This document shows, piece by piece, positions 1-9,353 of a stretch of DNA of 64,000 nucleotides (the first letter of the stretch is position 1; every line of letters starts with the position of its first letter). The stretch comes from Flavobacterium sp. I3-2. Its GTDB lineage: Bacteria > Bacteroidota > Bacteroidia > Flavobacteriales > Flavobacteriaceae. Below the pieces are notes generated by a model. The model did no database searches. It was not told where the DNA came from and saw only the letters and a program-made list of their open reading frames with translations. The stretch is from contig NZ_CP058306.1 in the NCBI RefSeq assembly GCF_013389595.1, positions 2,604,001 to 2,668,000 on the forward strand. The letters are read 5' to 3'. The position numbers and the translations under genes are program-made.

Positions 1-374
1 AAACTACTAAACATAAAGGTTGTGGATATTTTGTTGCAAATGAGTTATTATCTGGAACGTGGTTTTTGAGTCAAATCAAATCCAAAAAGATTTCGAATAA
101 TCAAATTTCAGTTGTACCATTTATTGAATTTGATTTAGAAAATAATCGAGTTTCAGGAAATGCAAGTTGCAATGGTTTTAGTAGTTCTTTTATTTTAAAA
201 AACGATAAAATTTCTTTTAAAGAAATTCTATTAACCAGAATGTTTTGTGAGGATTTGACGCTCGAAAAAAACTTTATAGAATCATTAAATGAAATAAATA
301 GCTATAAAGTTGATGGCGATGAATTAAAATTTTATAAAGAAGGATTTTTGGAAATGGTTTTTGAAAAAAAATAG
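1..374 (+). CDS. META-domain (HslJ-like) protein, 5'-truncated by window edge
   Basis: The reading frame is open from base 3 and ends with TAG at 372-374, so the gene starts outside the window. The visible 123 residues carry a GTW motif near the start, then a V-P-F-I-E-F-D strand, the SGNASCNGF signature and an EKNFIESL helix. This pattern (GxW, then SGxxGCNxF) is that of the META/HslJ domain, a small beta-rich domain of envelope and heat-stress proteins. No catalytic role is known for the family. A TTG at 66 could be read as a start, but the domain clearly begins upstream of it. Function beyond the domain name is unknown. Confidence 0.75.
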   Translation, partial: TTKHKGCGYFVANELLSGTWFLSQIKSKKISNNQISVVPFIEFDLENNRVSGNASCNGFSSSFILKNDKISFKEILLTRMFCEDLTLEKNFIESLNEINSYKVDGDELKFYKEGFLEMVFEKK

Positions 375-413
375 AGTAATCAACTTTGTATAAATTTTCA
401 TTACAAGTAATTT

Positions 414-1619
414 TTAAAAAAGTGTATCATCATTTTCTTCTTCTAATTTGAAATTGTAACAATCTCCATAATTTACAGTTTTTTGAATTTTGCCTTTTTC
501 ATTGTAATAAATCCAAGTTCCACAACGAAATTCTCCGCTTTCAGTGTACGATTTCATTTTTGAAATGAATTTAACTTTACCATTTTTATAAAAGTTTTGA
601 GTAGTCAAGATAGAAAATACATCATTATAACTTGTGCCAGATTTTGGATAAAGATTTTCCCAATTTTTCTCTTCCAATTTATTTTCTTGTGAATCATAAA
701 TAACCGAAAATATAGGAAACAAACCGCCGTAAAGATATTTTAAAACCCAGTATTCCTTTAGTTTCCCAGCTGAATCATAGAGCGATTGAATTTGACCGTC
801 ATCTGTAAACTTGATTATTTCATACGAATTTTCATTCTTATTAAAAATCTTTTTACCGATAATCTCTTCATTGTTTCCTTCTAAAAAATCAGATGTTGTA
901 CGCCATAAAAAATAAGTTTCTGAAAGAAGCATATTTTTTTGAGTTTCTTTTAATTTTCCAATTTGAACATAATTTCCGAATTCATCTTTGATAAGTTCAG
1001 GAATTGAATCAAATGAAATTAAATAAGCAAAATTTTTTTCTTTTGTATTTTGATTGAAATCTTGAAAATGGATCAAGTCTTTTTTCATATTAATATTGAA
1101 AACTTCCCGTTTTATTTTTCCATCGGAATCGTAATAACGGTAACTAATTTCGGTGGTTTTAGGATTTAAATACTGTGTGTACATCAAACGATTATCTCGA
1201 TACATTTCGACAGAATCTTTATCGTAAAATCTTTTTTTATCTGATGAATTTAATAATGAATCTCTAAAAACAATTCGATTCATGATCCATCTTGAATTTT
1301 CTTCTGTTATAAAATTTGAAAACATTTCTTTTTCACCATGTTGTATCCAAACTGTTTTTATGGTGTCGGTTTGATAGCCTTTTTTTGTGAGAATTAAATC
1401 ACAAAAAAAATCTCCAGATTTTTTTAATTTAAAGAATCCTGAACTATCAGTAAAAGTTTTCGATCCGGAAGATTCGCATGCTCTTATTAGAACTCCAGTT
1501 AAAGGCTTACCATTTTCATCGTATATGAAGCCAGAATAATTATCTTTTAATTTAGAACATTGATTTGAAATCAGAATTAGAACTAATAAAAAAATATTTT
1601 TTAAATGTATTTTATTCAT
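414..1619 (-). CDS. Lipoprotein with carboxypeptidase-like regulatory domain and MORN-like repeats
   Basis: A 401-residue protein. Its N-terminus is a lipoprotein signal: a hydrophobic run ending ISNQC, so Cys-22 would be lipidated. Residues about 30-95 (GFIYDENGKPLTGV ... TDSSGFFKL) fit a CarboxypepD_reg-like beta sandwich, common in Bacteroidota envelope proteins. The rest contains repeated tracts of the type YYDSDGKIKREVFN and YYNEKGKIQKTVNYG, resembling the YwqK/MORN-variant repeats of surface proteins. It is convergent with the truncated META gene; the two stops are about 40 bp apart. Location in the membrane and domain types are inferred from sequence. The role is unknown. Confidence 0.7.
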   Translation of the reverse strand: MNKIHLKNIFLLVLILISNQCSKLKDNYSGFIYDENGKPLTGVLIRACESSGSKTFTDSSGFFKLKKSGDFFCDLILTKKGYQTDTIKTVWIQHGEKEMFSNFITEENSRWIMNRIVFRDSLLNSSDKKRFYDKDSVEMYRDNRLMYTQYLNPKTTEISYRYYDSDGKIKREVFNINMKKDLIHFQDFNQNTKEKNFAYLISFDSIPELIKDEFGNYVQIGKLKETQKNMLLSETYFLWRTTSDFLEGNNEEIIGKKIFNKNENSYEIIKFTDDGQIQSLYDSAGKLKEYWVLKYLYGGLFPIFSVIYDSQENKLEEKNWENLYPKSGTSYNDVFSILTTQNFYKNGKVKFISKMKSYTESGEFRCGTWIYYNEKGKIQKTVNYGDCYNFKLEEENDDTLF

Positions 1620-1740
1620 GTTTTATCATATTTAAGTCAAATGATAATTATGTAAATTATAATTTTTTTTGTTAATTAATTAATACATATAAATCTAATA
1701 AAGTTTTTTTTAAAAATTAATATGGGTGCATTCTTAAAAA

Positions 1741-1772
1741 AAACTGCCTTACAAATAAATTGAAGGCAGTTT
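1741..1772. terminator. Stem-loop terminator
   Basis: Perfect 10-bp inverted repeat AAACTGCCTT / AAGGCAGTTT with a 12-base loop, flanked by A and T runs. It lies upstream of the lipoprotein gene and next to the remnant ending at 1808, so it probably terminates the minus-strand transcript of that lost gene. Confidence 0.7.
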
Positions 1773-1807
1773 AGTTATATTACTTTTAATCGTTTTGAAG
1801 TAACCAT

Positions 1808-1945
1808 TTAGTTCGTCATTACTATCATTTTTTCGTTTTTTGAGTAACCTAAATGCGCGCCAAGTTGACCAAGTAATTTTGCTACAATTAAATGAGAATG
1901 TAATTCTTTCAGTAATTTACTTGATTCTTCTTGTGTTTTTAAATC
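1808..1945 (-). pseudogene. C-terminal remnant of an unrecognised protein
   Basis: A minus-strand frame of 45 codons without any start codon ends in TAA at 1808-1810. It contains a helix-like stretch SKLLKELHSHLIVAKLLG. It is bounded upstream by an in-frame stop at 1946-1948. The composition looks like real coding sequence, whereas the plus-strand frame across the same bases is very hydrophobic and implausible. I cannot name the family. The stretch 1620-2100 holds nothing else convincing. Confidence 0.35.
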
Positions 1946-2002
1946 TTATAAAAGTCCTTGCTCTTAACATTATATCCAACTTTTTTTTTGTTTACATAGG
2001 CT

Positions 2003-2038
2003 GGATATGCAAACATAAATTCCAGTTTAAGTTAAGTT
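2003..2038 (+). repeat. Imperfect direct repeat, left copy (partner at 8643-8678)
   Basis: About 36 bases sharing ATATGCAAACA, AAATTCCA and TAAGTTA blocks in the same order and orientation as 8643-8678, with about six mismatches. The pair brackets the IS remnant, galE and the nucleotide-sugar genes. Whether it is an insertion-site duplication or the ends of an old element is unknown. Confidence 0.5.
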
Positions 2039-2099
2039 ACATTTTTGTATAAATTAACCCGTTGGGAGTAATTATTTCTAATACAATAAACGGATTAGA

Positions 2100-2698
2100 T
2101 GTTAGTCAATGTATTTAAATTCAGTATATTGAATTTGATTTACAAACCGATATCTATATTAAATATATTAAAAAATTATTTTAAAGTTTTAGAAGTTATA
2201 AGTTCTTTGGATTGTAAATTAGAGTATAAATCGAATGTTGGTAGAAAACAAAAAAGTTTGATTTATAAGTTATTGCATTTAGTTTAACTGTCGAATTTAT
2301 GTCAATTGACAGCAATAATTCTTTATTTAAAGAAATTAATAAAGAACAAATATCTAATTTAATTGAGCGAAGTCAGTTCAATAAGCGAAGAAGAAAATTG
2401 TTTTTCTTTTTAGAAGAAATCAGAACAAAAATAGCATCTCATTTTTAGAATTTGAAAATTATTTCATCGTGGATAGAATACCGTTGGAGATGTGCAAATT
2501 TTCACTTCATAGAAGAATTAAAATCTGTAAAAATGAGTTTGAAACAGCTCCTTCAAAAGGGTTTTGTACTTCTCAAAACAATTGGTTTTACGGGTAGAAA
2601 TTACATGGGGTCTGTTCTATAAATGGAATTTTTCATTTATTAGATATTACAAAACCAGAAGTTCAAGATGTTCATTTTTTGAAAAATATAAAAAAACA
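2100..2698 (+). pseudogene. IS982-type transposase remnant
   Basis: Three frames must be joined to read a transposase. The first covers 2115-2275 (KVLEVISSLDCKLEYKSNVG), the second 2283-2446 (FMSIDSNNSLFKEI ... ERSQFNKRRRKLF) and the third 2447-2698 (FENYFIVD, ETAPSKGFC, KLHGVCSINGIFHLLDITKP). These blocks match the IS982 family DDE transposase in order. There are at least two frameshifts, an in-frame TAG within the ...FYG-KLHG block, and the C-terminus is missing. The element is therefore dead. I did not find both terminal inverted repeats. It abuts a truncated cytidylyltransferase, which suggests the insertion and a later deletion removed that gene's 5' part. Confidence 0.75.
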
Positions 2699-2699
2699 A

Positions 2700-2985
2700 A
2701 CCAGCTCAAAGTGTTGTTGAACGATACATTCAATTAGAAGGATGTAAATATGTTGATCAAATCATACCTTACGCTATCGAACAAGATTTAGAAGACATCT
2801 TAAAGGCTTTTAAAATTGATGTTCGAATTTTAGGCGAAGAATATCAAGATAAGAATTTTACTGGTAGAACATATTGCAAAGAAAAAGGTATTGAATTATT
2901 TTATAATACGAGAGACCGTCATTATTCTTCAACTAGATTAAGAACGAAAGCAGCTGAATTTGAAAAATTAAAAAGAGTTATTTAA
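2700..2985 (+). pseudogene. C-terminal fragment of glycerol-3-phosphate-type cytidylyltransferase
   Basis: The frame reads QSVVERYIQLEGCKYVDQII then DLEDILKAFKIDVRILGEEY and a C-terminal RDRHYSSTRLR. This is the second half of the nucleotidyltransferase fold found in TagD-like proteins, which activate glycerol phosphate or related alcohols with CTP for surface polymers. The N-terminal half with the HxGH nucleotide-binding motif is absent, replaced by the IS982 remnant. The stop (2983-2985) lies 3 bases before the galE ATG, so the two were once an operon. The family assignment is reasonably clear; the exact substrate is not. Confidence 0.7.
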
Positions 2986-2988
2986 TTA

Positions 2989-4012
2989 ATGAAAAAAATA
3001 CTTGTTACAGGAGGTTTAGGCTATATTGGATCACACGTTGTTGTCGTTTTGCAAGAAGCAGGATTTGATGTGACAATTATTGATGATTTTTCAAACTCTT
3101 CTATAAAAGTTTTAGAGAATATTTTTTTGATTACAGGGATAAAACCAAGTTTTTTTGAAATTGATTTAAAAGATAAAGTAAAAGTTGATACCTTTTTTAA
3201 GGATAATAAAATCGACGGAATCATTCATTTTGCTGCTTATAAAGCCGTTGGTGAATCGGTGCAAAAACCTCTAGATTATTATCGTAATAACTTAGAAGGA
3301 TTATTAAATGTGCTTGAATCAATGGAACAATTCCAAATTGATAATTTCATTTTTTCGTCATCTTGTTCGGTTTATGGACAAGCAAATCAAATGCCAATTA
3401 ATGAAAAAACACCTTTGAAACGTGCAGAATCACCTTATGGTAAAACCAAAGCTATGGGAGAAGAAATCATTTCTGATTTTACCAAAGCGATGAATAAAAA
3501 TGCGATTTCGTTACGATATTTTAATCCAGTGGATTCTCACAAAAGCTATTTGTTAGGAGATAAATCAAACGGGATTCCAAATAATTTGTTGCCTTATATC
3601 ACACAAACGGCTTCAGGTTTACAAGAACAGAAATGATTATGAAACCAAAGACGGGACTGTAATTAGAGATTATGTCGATGTTAATGATATTACAGATGCT
3701 CATGTATTAGCACTTCAGTATTTATTACATAAAAAAAATAAAGATAAATTAGAATTTTTTAATTTAGGTTCAGGTACAGGGTCAACAGTATTAGAAATAA
3801 TTGAAGCATTTGAAAGAGCAAATAATTTAAAAATACCGTATACAATTTCAAACCGACGAGGAGGTGATATTCAAGAAGCTTATGCGGATTTTTCAAAAGC
3901 AAAAGAAAAACTTCATTGGCAACCAAAAACGTCATTAGAAATTTCGATGAAAACCGCATGGGAATTTGAAAAGAAATTAAAAGAAAATGAATTCAAAATA
4001 CCTAATCATTAA
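2989..4012 (+). pseudogene. galE: UDP-glucose 4-epimerase, frameshifted
   Basis: GalE interconverts UDP-glucose and UDP-galactose. The N-terminal Rossmann motif GGLGYIGSH, the SSSCSVYG block and the YGKTKAMGE catalytic YxxxK are intact. After ...GLQEQ (about 3630) the frame shifts: the first frame stops at once in TGA, while the rest (NDYETKDGTVIRDYVDV ... to the stop at 4010-4012) continues in another frame. Intact relatives carry about five extra residues (of the type LTVFG) at this point, so a 14-base deletion explains the shift. The two pieces together have normal length. The encoded enzyme would lack its C-terminal substrate domain and is probably inactive unless this is a sequencing error. 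Confidence 0.85.
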
Positions 4013-4243
4013 AGAATTATTTGATTTACTATTAAGTTAGTAAGTACAATCGAAATTGAGAATTGGTCAGTTTATAACAAAACACTTAAAACATAAATCA
4101 CATTCTAAATGAACAAAATATTCTTAGTTCCTCACATTTACACTCTTTAAATTTAGCTTTGGAAAATTTTTTGAAACATAATTATATTTTAATTGATGAT
4201 CTTCAGTGTTTTAAAATACTATTAAAAGATTTAGAAAACCATA
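4013..4243. other. Gene-poor stretch with a short coding remnant
   Basis: No start-to-stop gene is supported. One plus-strand frame from about 4110 to 4248 (LALENFLKHNYILIDDL...) looks protein-like but has no start codon and is probably a leftover gene end. From 4284 to 4638 the sequence is very AT-rich with no gene that I can see. Confidence 0.4.
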
Positions 4244-4283
4244 AATAATAAAAGTGCTTATAGATCTAAGCACTTTTATTATT
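4244..4283 (+). terminator. Strong stem-loop terminator after the galE region
   Basis: A 17-bp perfect inverted repeat (AATAATAAAAGTGCTTA and its complement) with a 6-base loop TAGATC. The stem is followed by an AT-rich tail, and it reads as a terminator on both strands. It separates the decayed galE region from ugd. Confidence 0.8.
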
Positions 4284-4638
4284 TATATAAGTTTTAACAA
4301 GGCTTATTTTTGTTTTTGAAAATAAGTATCTAATTTGTTATAAAATTATATTGATGGCTTAAATGTAGTCAAAGAAATAGAAAATTTAAAAAGTAATATT
4401 TTGAAGATTTGAAAATTAGAATTTAATATGTTTTAAAATTTTAATTTATGTAAAAATTTTATAAAAAAATCATTCAATTTACAATTATAAATTTCCACTA
4501 ATTAAATCTTGGTTATTATAGGTGGTTAAAAAATTGTAATTTATATTTGAAGATTAGAATTTGACTTGAAAGTTTAGTTCAATTATTATTCTTTATTCAT
4601 ATGGTTTCAAAAACTAAAAAGAAGATTACTAAAAGGTT

Positions 4639-6021
4639 ATGAAAAAAATAAATAAAATTACATGTATTGGAGCTGGTTACGTTGGTGGACCAACCATGGC
4701 AGTAATCGCACAAAAAAATCCGAATATAGAAATTACTGTTGTAGATTTAAATGCTGACCGAATTGCAGCTTGGAATAATTCAGATTTATCTAAACTACCA
4801 ATTTATGAACCAGGTCTTGATAAAATAGTAGGAGAAGCAAGAGGAAGAAATTTATTTTTTTCAACGGATATCGAAACTGCAATTGATCAAGCTGATATGA
4901 TTTTTATTTCGGTAAATACACCTACAAAAACATATGGAAAAGGAAAAGGTCAAGCTGCAGATTTAAAATTTATTGAGTTATGTGCGCGTCAAATTGCTAA
5001 AGTAGCTACAACTGATAAAATTGTTGTAGAAAAATCTACGTTACCTGTACGTACAGCCGAAGCTCTAAAAAGTATTCTTGACAACACAGGTAATCATGTT
5101 AATTTTGATATTTTGTCGAATCCTGAATTTCTTGCTGAAGGTACAGCAGTTGCAGATTTACAAAATCCAGACCGTGTTTTGATAGGAGGAGAAAATGAAG
5201 AAGCAATTCAAGCATTAGTTGAAATTTACGCCTCTTGGGTGCCTTCAGAAAAAATAATAACTACAAATCTTTGGTCATCCGAACTTTCTAAACTAGTTGC
5301 TAATGCATTTTTAGCACAACGAGTTTCGAGTATTAATGCCATTTCAGAATTATGTGAAGTGACAGGAGCTGATGTTTCTGAAGTTGCACATGCAATCGGA
5401 ATGGATTCGCGTATTGGTTCCAAGTTTTTAAAAGCTTCAGTAGGTTTTGGTGGTTCTTGTTTTCAGAAAGATATTTTAAATTTAGTTTATATTGCCAAAT
5501 CTTATGGATTACAAGAAGTAGCAGATTATTGGGAACAAGTCATTATAATGAATGACCATCAAAAAATCCGATTTGCAGATTATATTATCAAAACATTATA
5601 CAACACTGTTAATGGTAAAAACATCGCTTTTTTAGGCTGGGCATTTAAAAAAGATACTAACGATACGCGTGAGTCTGCTGCGATTTATGTAGCAGATCAT
5701 TTGTTAGATGAACAAGCAACGATTACAGTTTATGACCCTAAAGTTTCGGTATCACAGATTTATGCCGACTTAGATGCGTTGGGAACTCGTACAGCAGAAG
5801 AGAATAGAAGATTGGTTCGTGTGATTAATGATCCATATTTAGCTTGTCAAGATGCTCATGCCATTGCTGTTTTAACAGAATGGGACGAATTTAAAACATA
5901 CGATTGGAAGCAAATTTATGAGAATATGTATAAACCTGCTTTTGTATTTGACGGTCGTAAATTGTTAGATGAAAAAAAGTTCAATGAAGTTGGTTTTCAA
6001 TTTTACAGCATCGGTCAATAA
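4639..6021 (+). CDS. ugd: UDP-glucose 6-dehydrogenase
   Basis: Oxidises UDP-glucose twice with NAD+ to UDP-glucuronate, a precursor for capsule or exopolysaccharide. 460 residues, normal for the longer animal-type group. The N-terminal Rossmann motif is GAGYVGGPT (12-20). The catalytic cysteine lies in [11 protein letters not shown], and the C-terminal domain contains [12 protein letters not shown]. It is the first intact gene of a plus-strand nucleotide-sugar block and is 11 bp from rfbB. The ATG is preceded by an A/G-rich stretch. No defects seen. Confidence 0.93.
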   Translation: MKKINKITCIGAGYVGGPTMAVIAQKNPNIEITVVDLNADRIAAWNNSDLSKLPIYEPGLDKIVGEARGRNLFFSTDIETAIDQADMIFISVNTPTKTYGKGKGQAADLKFIELCARQIAKVATTDKIVVEKSTLPVRTAEALKSILDNTGNHVNFDILSNPEFLAEGTAVADLQNPDRVLIGGENEEAIQALVEIYASWVPSEKIITTNLWSSELSKLVANAFLAQRVSSINAISELCEVTGADVSEVAHAIGMDSRIGSKFLKASVGFGGSCFQKDILNLVYIAKSYGLQEVADYWEQVIIMNDHQKIRFADYIIKTLYNTVNGKNIAFLGWAFKKDTNDTRESAAIYVADHLLDEQATITVYDPKVSVSQIYADLDALGTRTAEENRRLVRVINDPYLACQDAHAIAVLTEWDEFKTYDWKQIYENMYKPAFVFDGRKLLDEKKFNEVGFQFYSIGQ

Positions 6022-6032
6022 GATATAAAAAA

Positions 6033-7079
6033 ATGAAAACAATTATTATAACAGGTGGAGCAGGATTTATAGGATCACATGTCGTTCGAGAGTTTGTGTT
6101 GAAATATCCCGATTATAAAATTATAAATCTCGATGCATTGACTTATGCCGGAAATCTTGAAAATTTAAAAGACATTGAAACTTTACCAAATTATCAATTT
6201 ATTAAAGCCGATATTGTTGATGCAAAATTGATGTTAGATATTTTTGAAAACTATCAACCAGATGGTGTAATTCATCTTGCAGCAGAATCACATGTAGATC
6301 GTTCAATAAGCAATCCACTTGATTTTGTGATGACCAATGTTATTGGGACAGTTAATTTATTAAACGCTGCAAAACATATTTGGAAAGATGATTACACAGG
6401 AAAACGTTTTCATCATGTTTCAACTGATGAAGTTTATGGTACATTAGGAAACGAAGGTTTTTTTACAGAAAACACGGCATATGATCCGCATTCACCGTAT
6501 TCGGCATCCAAAGCCTCTTCAGATCATTTTGTTCGTGCTTATCAAGATACATACGAAATGCCAATTGTATTAACCAATTGTTCTAATAATTATGGGCCTA
6601 ATCATTTTCCAGAAAAATTGATTCCATTGTGTATTCATAATATTTTAAATAAGAAATCACTTCCAATTTATGGAGACGGAAAATTTACTAGAGACTGGTT
6701 GTATGTAAAAGATCATGCAAAAGCAATTGATTTGGTTTTTCATGAAGGAAAAGATGGAAATTCTTATAATGTTGGAGGATTTAATGAATGGAAGAACATC
6801 GATTTGGTTAAAGAACTTTGTAAGCAAATGGATGAAAAACTAAATAATCCAGTTGGAACTTCAGAACAATTAATCACTTTTGTCAAAGATCGACCAGGAC
6901 ACGATTTGCGTTACGCAATTGATGCTACTAAAATAAATCAAGAATTAGATTGGAAACCTTCAGTTACTTTTGAAGAAGGGTTATCAAAAACAATCGATTG
7001 GTTTTTAGAAAATAAAGAATGGTTAGAAAATGTCACTTCAGGTGATTATCAAAATTATTACGAAAAGCAATATAAATAG
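6033..7079 (+). CDS. rfbB: dTDP-glucose 4,6-dehydratase
   Basis: Second step of dTDP-L-rhamnose synthesis: dTDP-glucose to the 4-keto-6-deoxy sugar, using bound NAD+. 348 residues, full length. It has GGAGFIGSH (8-16), the STDEVYG block with the catalytic Thr-Asp-Glu, and YSASKASSDH with the YxxxK pair. It is 11 bp downstream of ugd and upstream of rfbC and rfbD. An rfbA-type thymidylyltransferase, needed for the first step, is not in the window and must be elsewhere if the pathway is complete. Confidence 0.94.
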   Translation: MKTIIITGGAGFIGSHVVREFVLKYPDYKIINLDALTYAGNLENLKDIETLPNYQFIKADIVDAKLMLDIFENYQPDGVIHLAAESHVDRSISNPLDFVMTNVIGTVNLLNAAKHIWKDDYTGKRFHHVSTDEVYGTLGNEGFFTENTAYDPHSPYSASKASSDHFVRAYQDTYEMPIVLTNCSNNYGPNHFPEKLIPLCIHNILNKKSLPIYGDGKFTRDWLYVKDHAKAIDLVFHEGKDGNSYNVGGFNEWKNIDLVKELCKQMDEKLNNPVGTSEQLITFVKDRPGHDLRYAIDATKINQELDWKPSVTFEEGLSKTIDWFLENKEWLENVTSGDYQNYYEKQYK

Positions 7080-7172
7080 TTGAAAAGTAGTGCTTTTTAA
7101 GGTTAAAAAGTTATAAGACTTTAAAATTATATCGTAGAATTTCTTTTTCTCTATTTCCAAAATACAAAAAAT

Positions 7173-7721
7173 ATGAACGCAAAAGAAACCAAATTAAAAG
7201 GTTGTTATATATTAGAGCCCAATGTTTTAAAAGATGAACGCGGATATTTCTTTGAATCCTATAACGAAAATAAGTTAGCTGAAATAATTGGTTTCAGACC
7301 TAATTTCGTTCAAGATAATGAATCAAAATCAAGTTATGGAGTTATTCGTGGTTTACATATGCAAACTGGAGAATTTGCTCAAGCCAAGTTAGTTCGTGTC
7401 CTAGAAGGAAAAGTAATTGATGTTGCTGTAGATGTACGTAAAGGATCAGCAACCTTTGGACAACATATTGCTATTGAGTTGTCTGCAGAAAATAAACGAC
7501 AACTGTTTATTCCAAGAGGTTTTTTACATGGATTTTCTGTAATATCCGATGCAGCTACTTTTTTTTATAAATGTGATAATTTTTATAATAAAGAATCCGA
7601 AGCAGGAATTTTATATAATTCACCTGAATTAAACATCGATTGGCAAATTGAATCAGGAAAAGAAATTATTTCCGAAAAAGATCTAAAGCTTCCGAGTTTT
7701 GATTCTATTTCTAGGTCCTAA
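7173..7721 (+). CDS. rfbC: dTDP-4-dehydrorhamnose 3,5-epimerase
   Basis: A small cupin-fold epimerase of 182 residues acting after RfbB. Recognisable blocks are DERGYFFESYN, QDNESKSSYGVIRGLHMQ (substrate and catalytic His region), LVRVLEGKVIDVAVDVRKGS and PRGFLHGFSVIS. It usually has YKCDNFY near the C-terminus, which is present. The 93-bp gap to rfbB is AT-rich. Same operon direction as rfbB and rfbD. Confidence 0.93.
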   Translation: MNAKETKLKGCYILEPNVLKDERGYFFESYNENKLAEIIGFRPNFVQDNESKSSYGVIRGLHMQTGEFAQAKLVRVLEGKVIDVAVDVRKGSATFGQHIAIELSAENKRQLFIPRGFLHGFSVISDAATFFYKCDNFYNKESEAGILYNSPELNIDWQIESGKEIISEKDLKLPSFDSISRS

Positions 7722-7766
7722 AAAAGGCAAACAGTTAGATTCACAAATTAGCAAATCCACCAAAAA

Positions 7767-8621
7767 ATGAAAGTACTAATAACAGGTTCAAGCGGACAGT
7801 TAGGTCAATGTATAAAAGAAATTTCCTTGAATGAAACAGATTTAGAGTTTGTATTTGTTTCAAGAAATGAATTAGATATAACGAAACAGTCAGATGTAAA
7901 AATATTTTTTGATAAGAATAAATTTGATTTTGTAATCAACTGTGCTGCTTATACTGCTGTTGATAAAGCAGAATCTGATATTGAAAATGCACGATTAGTA
8001 AATGTCTTAGCTACAAAATATTTGGCTCAAGCAACTGCGAAACAAAACATTCCATTTATTCATATTTCTACAGATTACGTCTTTGATGGTACAATTTCAA
8101 AGCCTCGAACAGAAATTGATGAGGTGAATCCAATTAATGTTTACGGTGAAACTAAATTAGAAGGCGAGGAGCTTGCTTTGGAAATAAATCCCCAAACAAT
8201 TATTATTAGAACATCTTGGGTTTATTCAAAATATGGAAACAATTTTGTAAAAACCATGTTACGATTATTTCAAGAAAAAGACGAAATAAACGTTATTAAT
8301 GATCAAATAGGTTCACCAACCCTTGCAATTGATTTAGCTGAAGCTTTAATTAAAATCATAACTAGTAAAAAACTAAGTTTTGGAATCTTCAATTATTCCA
8401 ATGAAGGTTCATGTTCTTGGTTTGAATTCGCTTCAAAAATCAAAGAATATTCGGATTCAAAAATTAGAATCCACCCCATTTCAACAAATGCTTATCCAAC
8501 ACCTGCAAAGAGGCCAAATTTTTCTTTATTGGATAAAACAAAAATTAAATCTGCCTACGAAATTGAAATACCAAAATGGGACGATAGTTTAAGAATAATG
8601 TTGAATAGTTTCAAAATGTAG
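7767..8621 (+). CDS. rfbD: dTDP-4-dehydrorhamnose reductase
   Basis: Last step of dTDP-L-rhamnose synthesis, NAD(P)H-dependent. 284 residues with a short-chain dehydrogenase fold: GSSGQLGQ (7-14) binds the dinucleotide, FVINCAAYTAVDKAE follows, and the STDYVFDG and YGETKLEGE blocks hold the catalytic Tyr and Lys. It ends the block. The following 195 bp contain a direct-repeat copy and the promoter region of the next gene, with no coding sequence. Confidence 0.93.
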   Translation: MKVLITGSSGQLGQCIKEISLNETDLEFVFVSRNELDITKQSDVKIFFDKNKFDFVINCAAYTAVDKAESDIENARLVNVLATKYLAQATAKQNIPFIHISTDYVFDGTISKPRTEIDEVNPINVYGETKLEGEELALEINPQTIIIRTSWVYSKYGNNFVKTMLRLFQEKDEINVINDQIGSPTLAIDLAEALIKIITSKKLSFGIFNYSNEGSCSWFEFASKIKEYSDSKIRIHPISTNAYPTPAKRPNFSLLDKTKIKSAYEIEIPKWDDSLRIMLNSFKM

Positions 8622-8642
8622 TAATTTATAATTATAAATAGT

Positions 8643-8678
8643 GAATATGCAAACAAAAATTCCAATATAAGTTAGTAT
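8643..8678 (+). repeat. Imperfect direct repeat, right copy (partner at 2003-2038)
   Basis: Matches the block at 2003-2038 (shared ATATGCAAACA, AAATTCCA, TAAGTTA). It lies just after rfbD, so the pair flanks the whole nucleotide-sugar segment. Confidence 0.5.
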
Positions 8679-8816
8679 ATTCAGGTTTTTATTTTTAATA
8701 AAAATTATCTTTTTTGGTAATTAAATGGTATTTATGTAAATAAATAATTAATTTTTTTTTGTATTTAAATTTATATTACTAAATTAGTTCTATTAATTTT
8801 AAAAAAATTTAAGTTT

Positions 8817-9221
8817 ATGAAAAAAATTTTATTGACTGCTGTTCTAGTAGGTAGTTTGATTGCATGTGATAAAAAAGCTGAAACAGCTGATGCTCCAGCT
8901 CCAGAAACAACGACTGAAACTCCAACACCAGAAACTCAAGCTCCAGTAGAAACTCCAGCTAATACTAATGCTGTTAAATTCAGTAACCCTGAAGTTCAGA
9001 AAGTAGCTGATGAGTATGCAACTTTTGTAAAAGAGTATGTTGAAGCTTATAAAGCTGGTGATGCAACTAAAATTCAAGATTTAGTTAAAAAACAGCAAGA
9101 GTGGGCGACTAAATTGACAACTGCAGCAACTTCTATGACACCTGATGATGCTAAAGCTTGGGGTGAATATATGCAGAAACTTTCTGAAGAAATGACTGCT
9201 GCTGCTATGCCTGCTAAATAA
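8817..9221 (+). CDS. Small Ala/Glu/Pro-rich lipoprotein
   Basis: 134 residues. The signal peptide ends in LVGSLIAC, so Cys-17 is the predicted lipid attachment site. Residues 18-55 are a low-complexity Pro/Thr/Glu linker. The C-terminal about 80 residues (NPEVQKVADEYATFVKEYVEAYKAGD ... MQKLSEEM) look fully helical and amphipathic. Similar small lipoproteins are frequent in Flavobacteriia. Function unknown. A strong terminator follows directly, so it is probably a single-gene transcript. Confidence 0.8.
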   Translation: MKKILLTAVLVGSLIACDKKAETADAPAPETTTETPTPETQAPVETPANTNAVKFSNPEVQKVADEYATFVKEYVEAYKAGDATKIQDLVKKQQEWATKLTTAATSMTPDDAKAWGEYMQKLSEEMTAAAMPAK

Positions 9222-9241
9222 AAAAACGAAATTTAAATTTC

Positions 9242-9275
9242 AAGGAAAGGAGACAACTCCTTTCCTTTTTTTTTA
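9242..9275 (+). terminator. Rho-independent terminator
   Basis: 11-bp perfect stem AAGGAAAGGAG / CTCCTTTCCTT with loop ACAA, followed by a run of T. Terminates the lipoprotein gene. Confidence 0.9.
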
Positions 9276-9353
9276 ATTGAAAATTAAAATTCGTTAACAT
9301 AATCGATTATGAATATGATGTAGATTTTTTTAATTTTGTAAAAAACAATCTTA

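Noticed and set aside
1840..2052. 70-codon plus-strand frame of Leu/Ile/Phe
   Set aside because: Composition reflects antisense of the minus-strand remnant and AT-rich DNA; no support as a gene.
4639..8621. Complete dTDP-rhamnose operon
   Set aside because: rfbA is missing from the window, so only rfbB, rfbC and rfbD are claimed.
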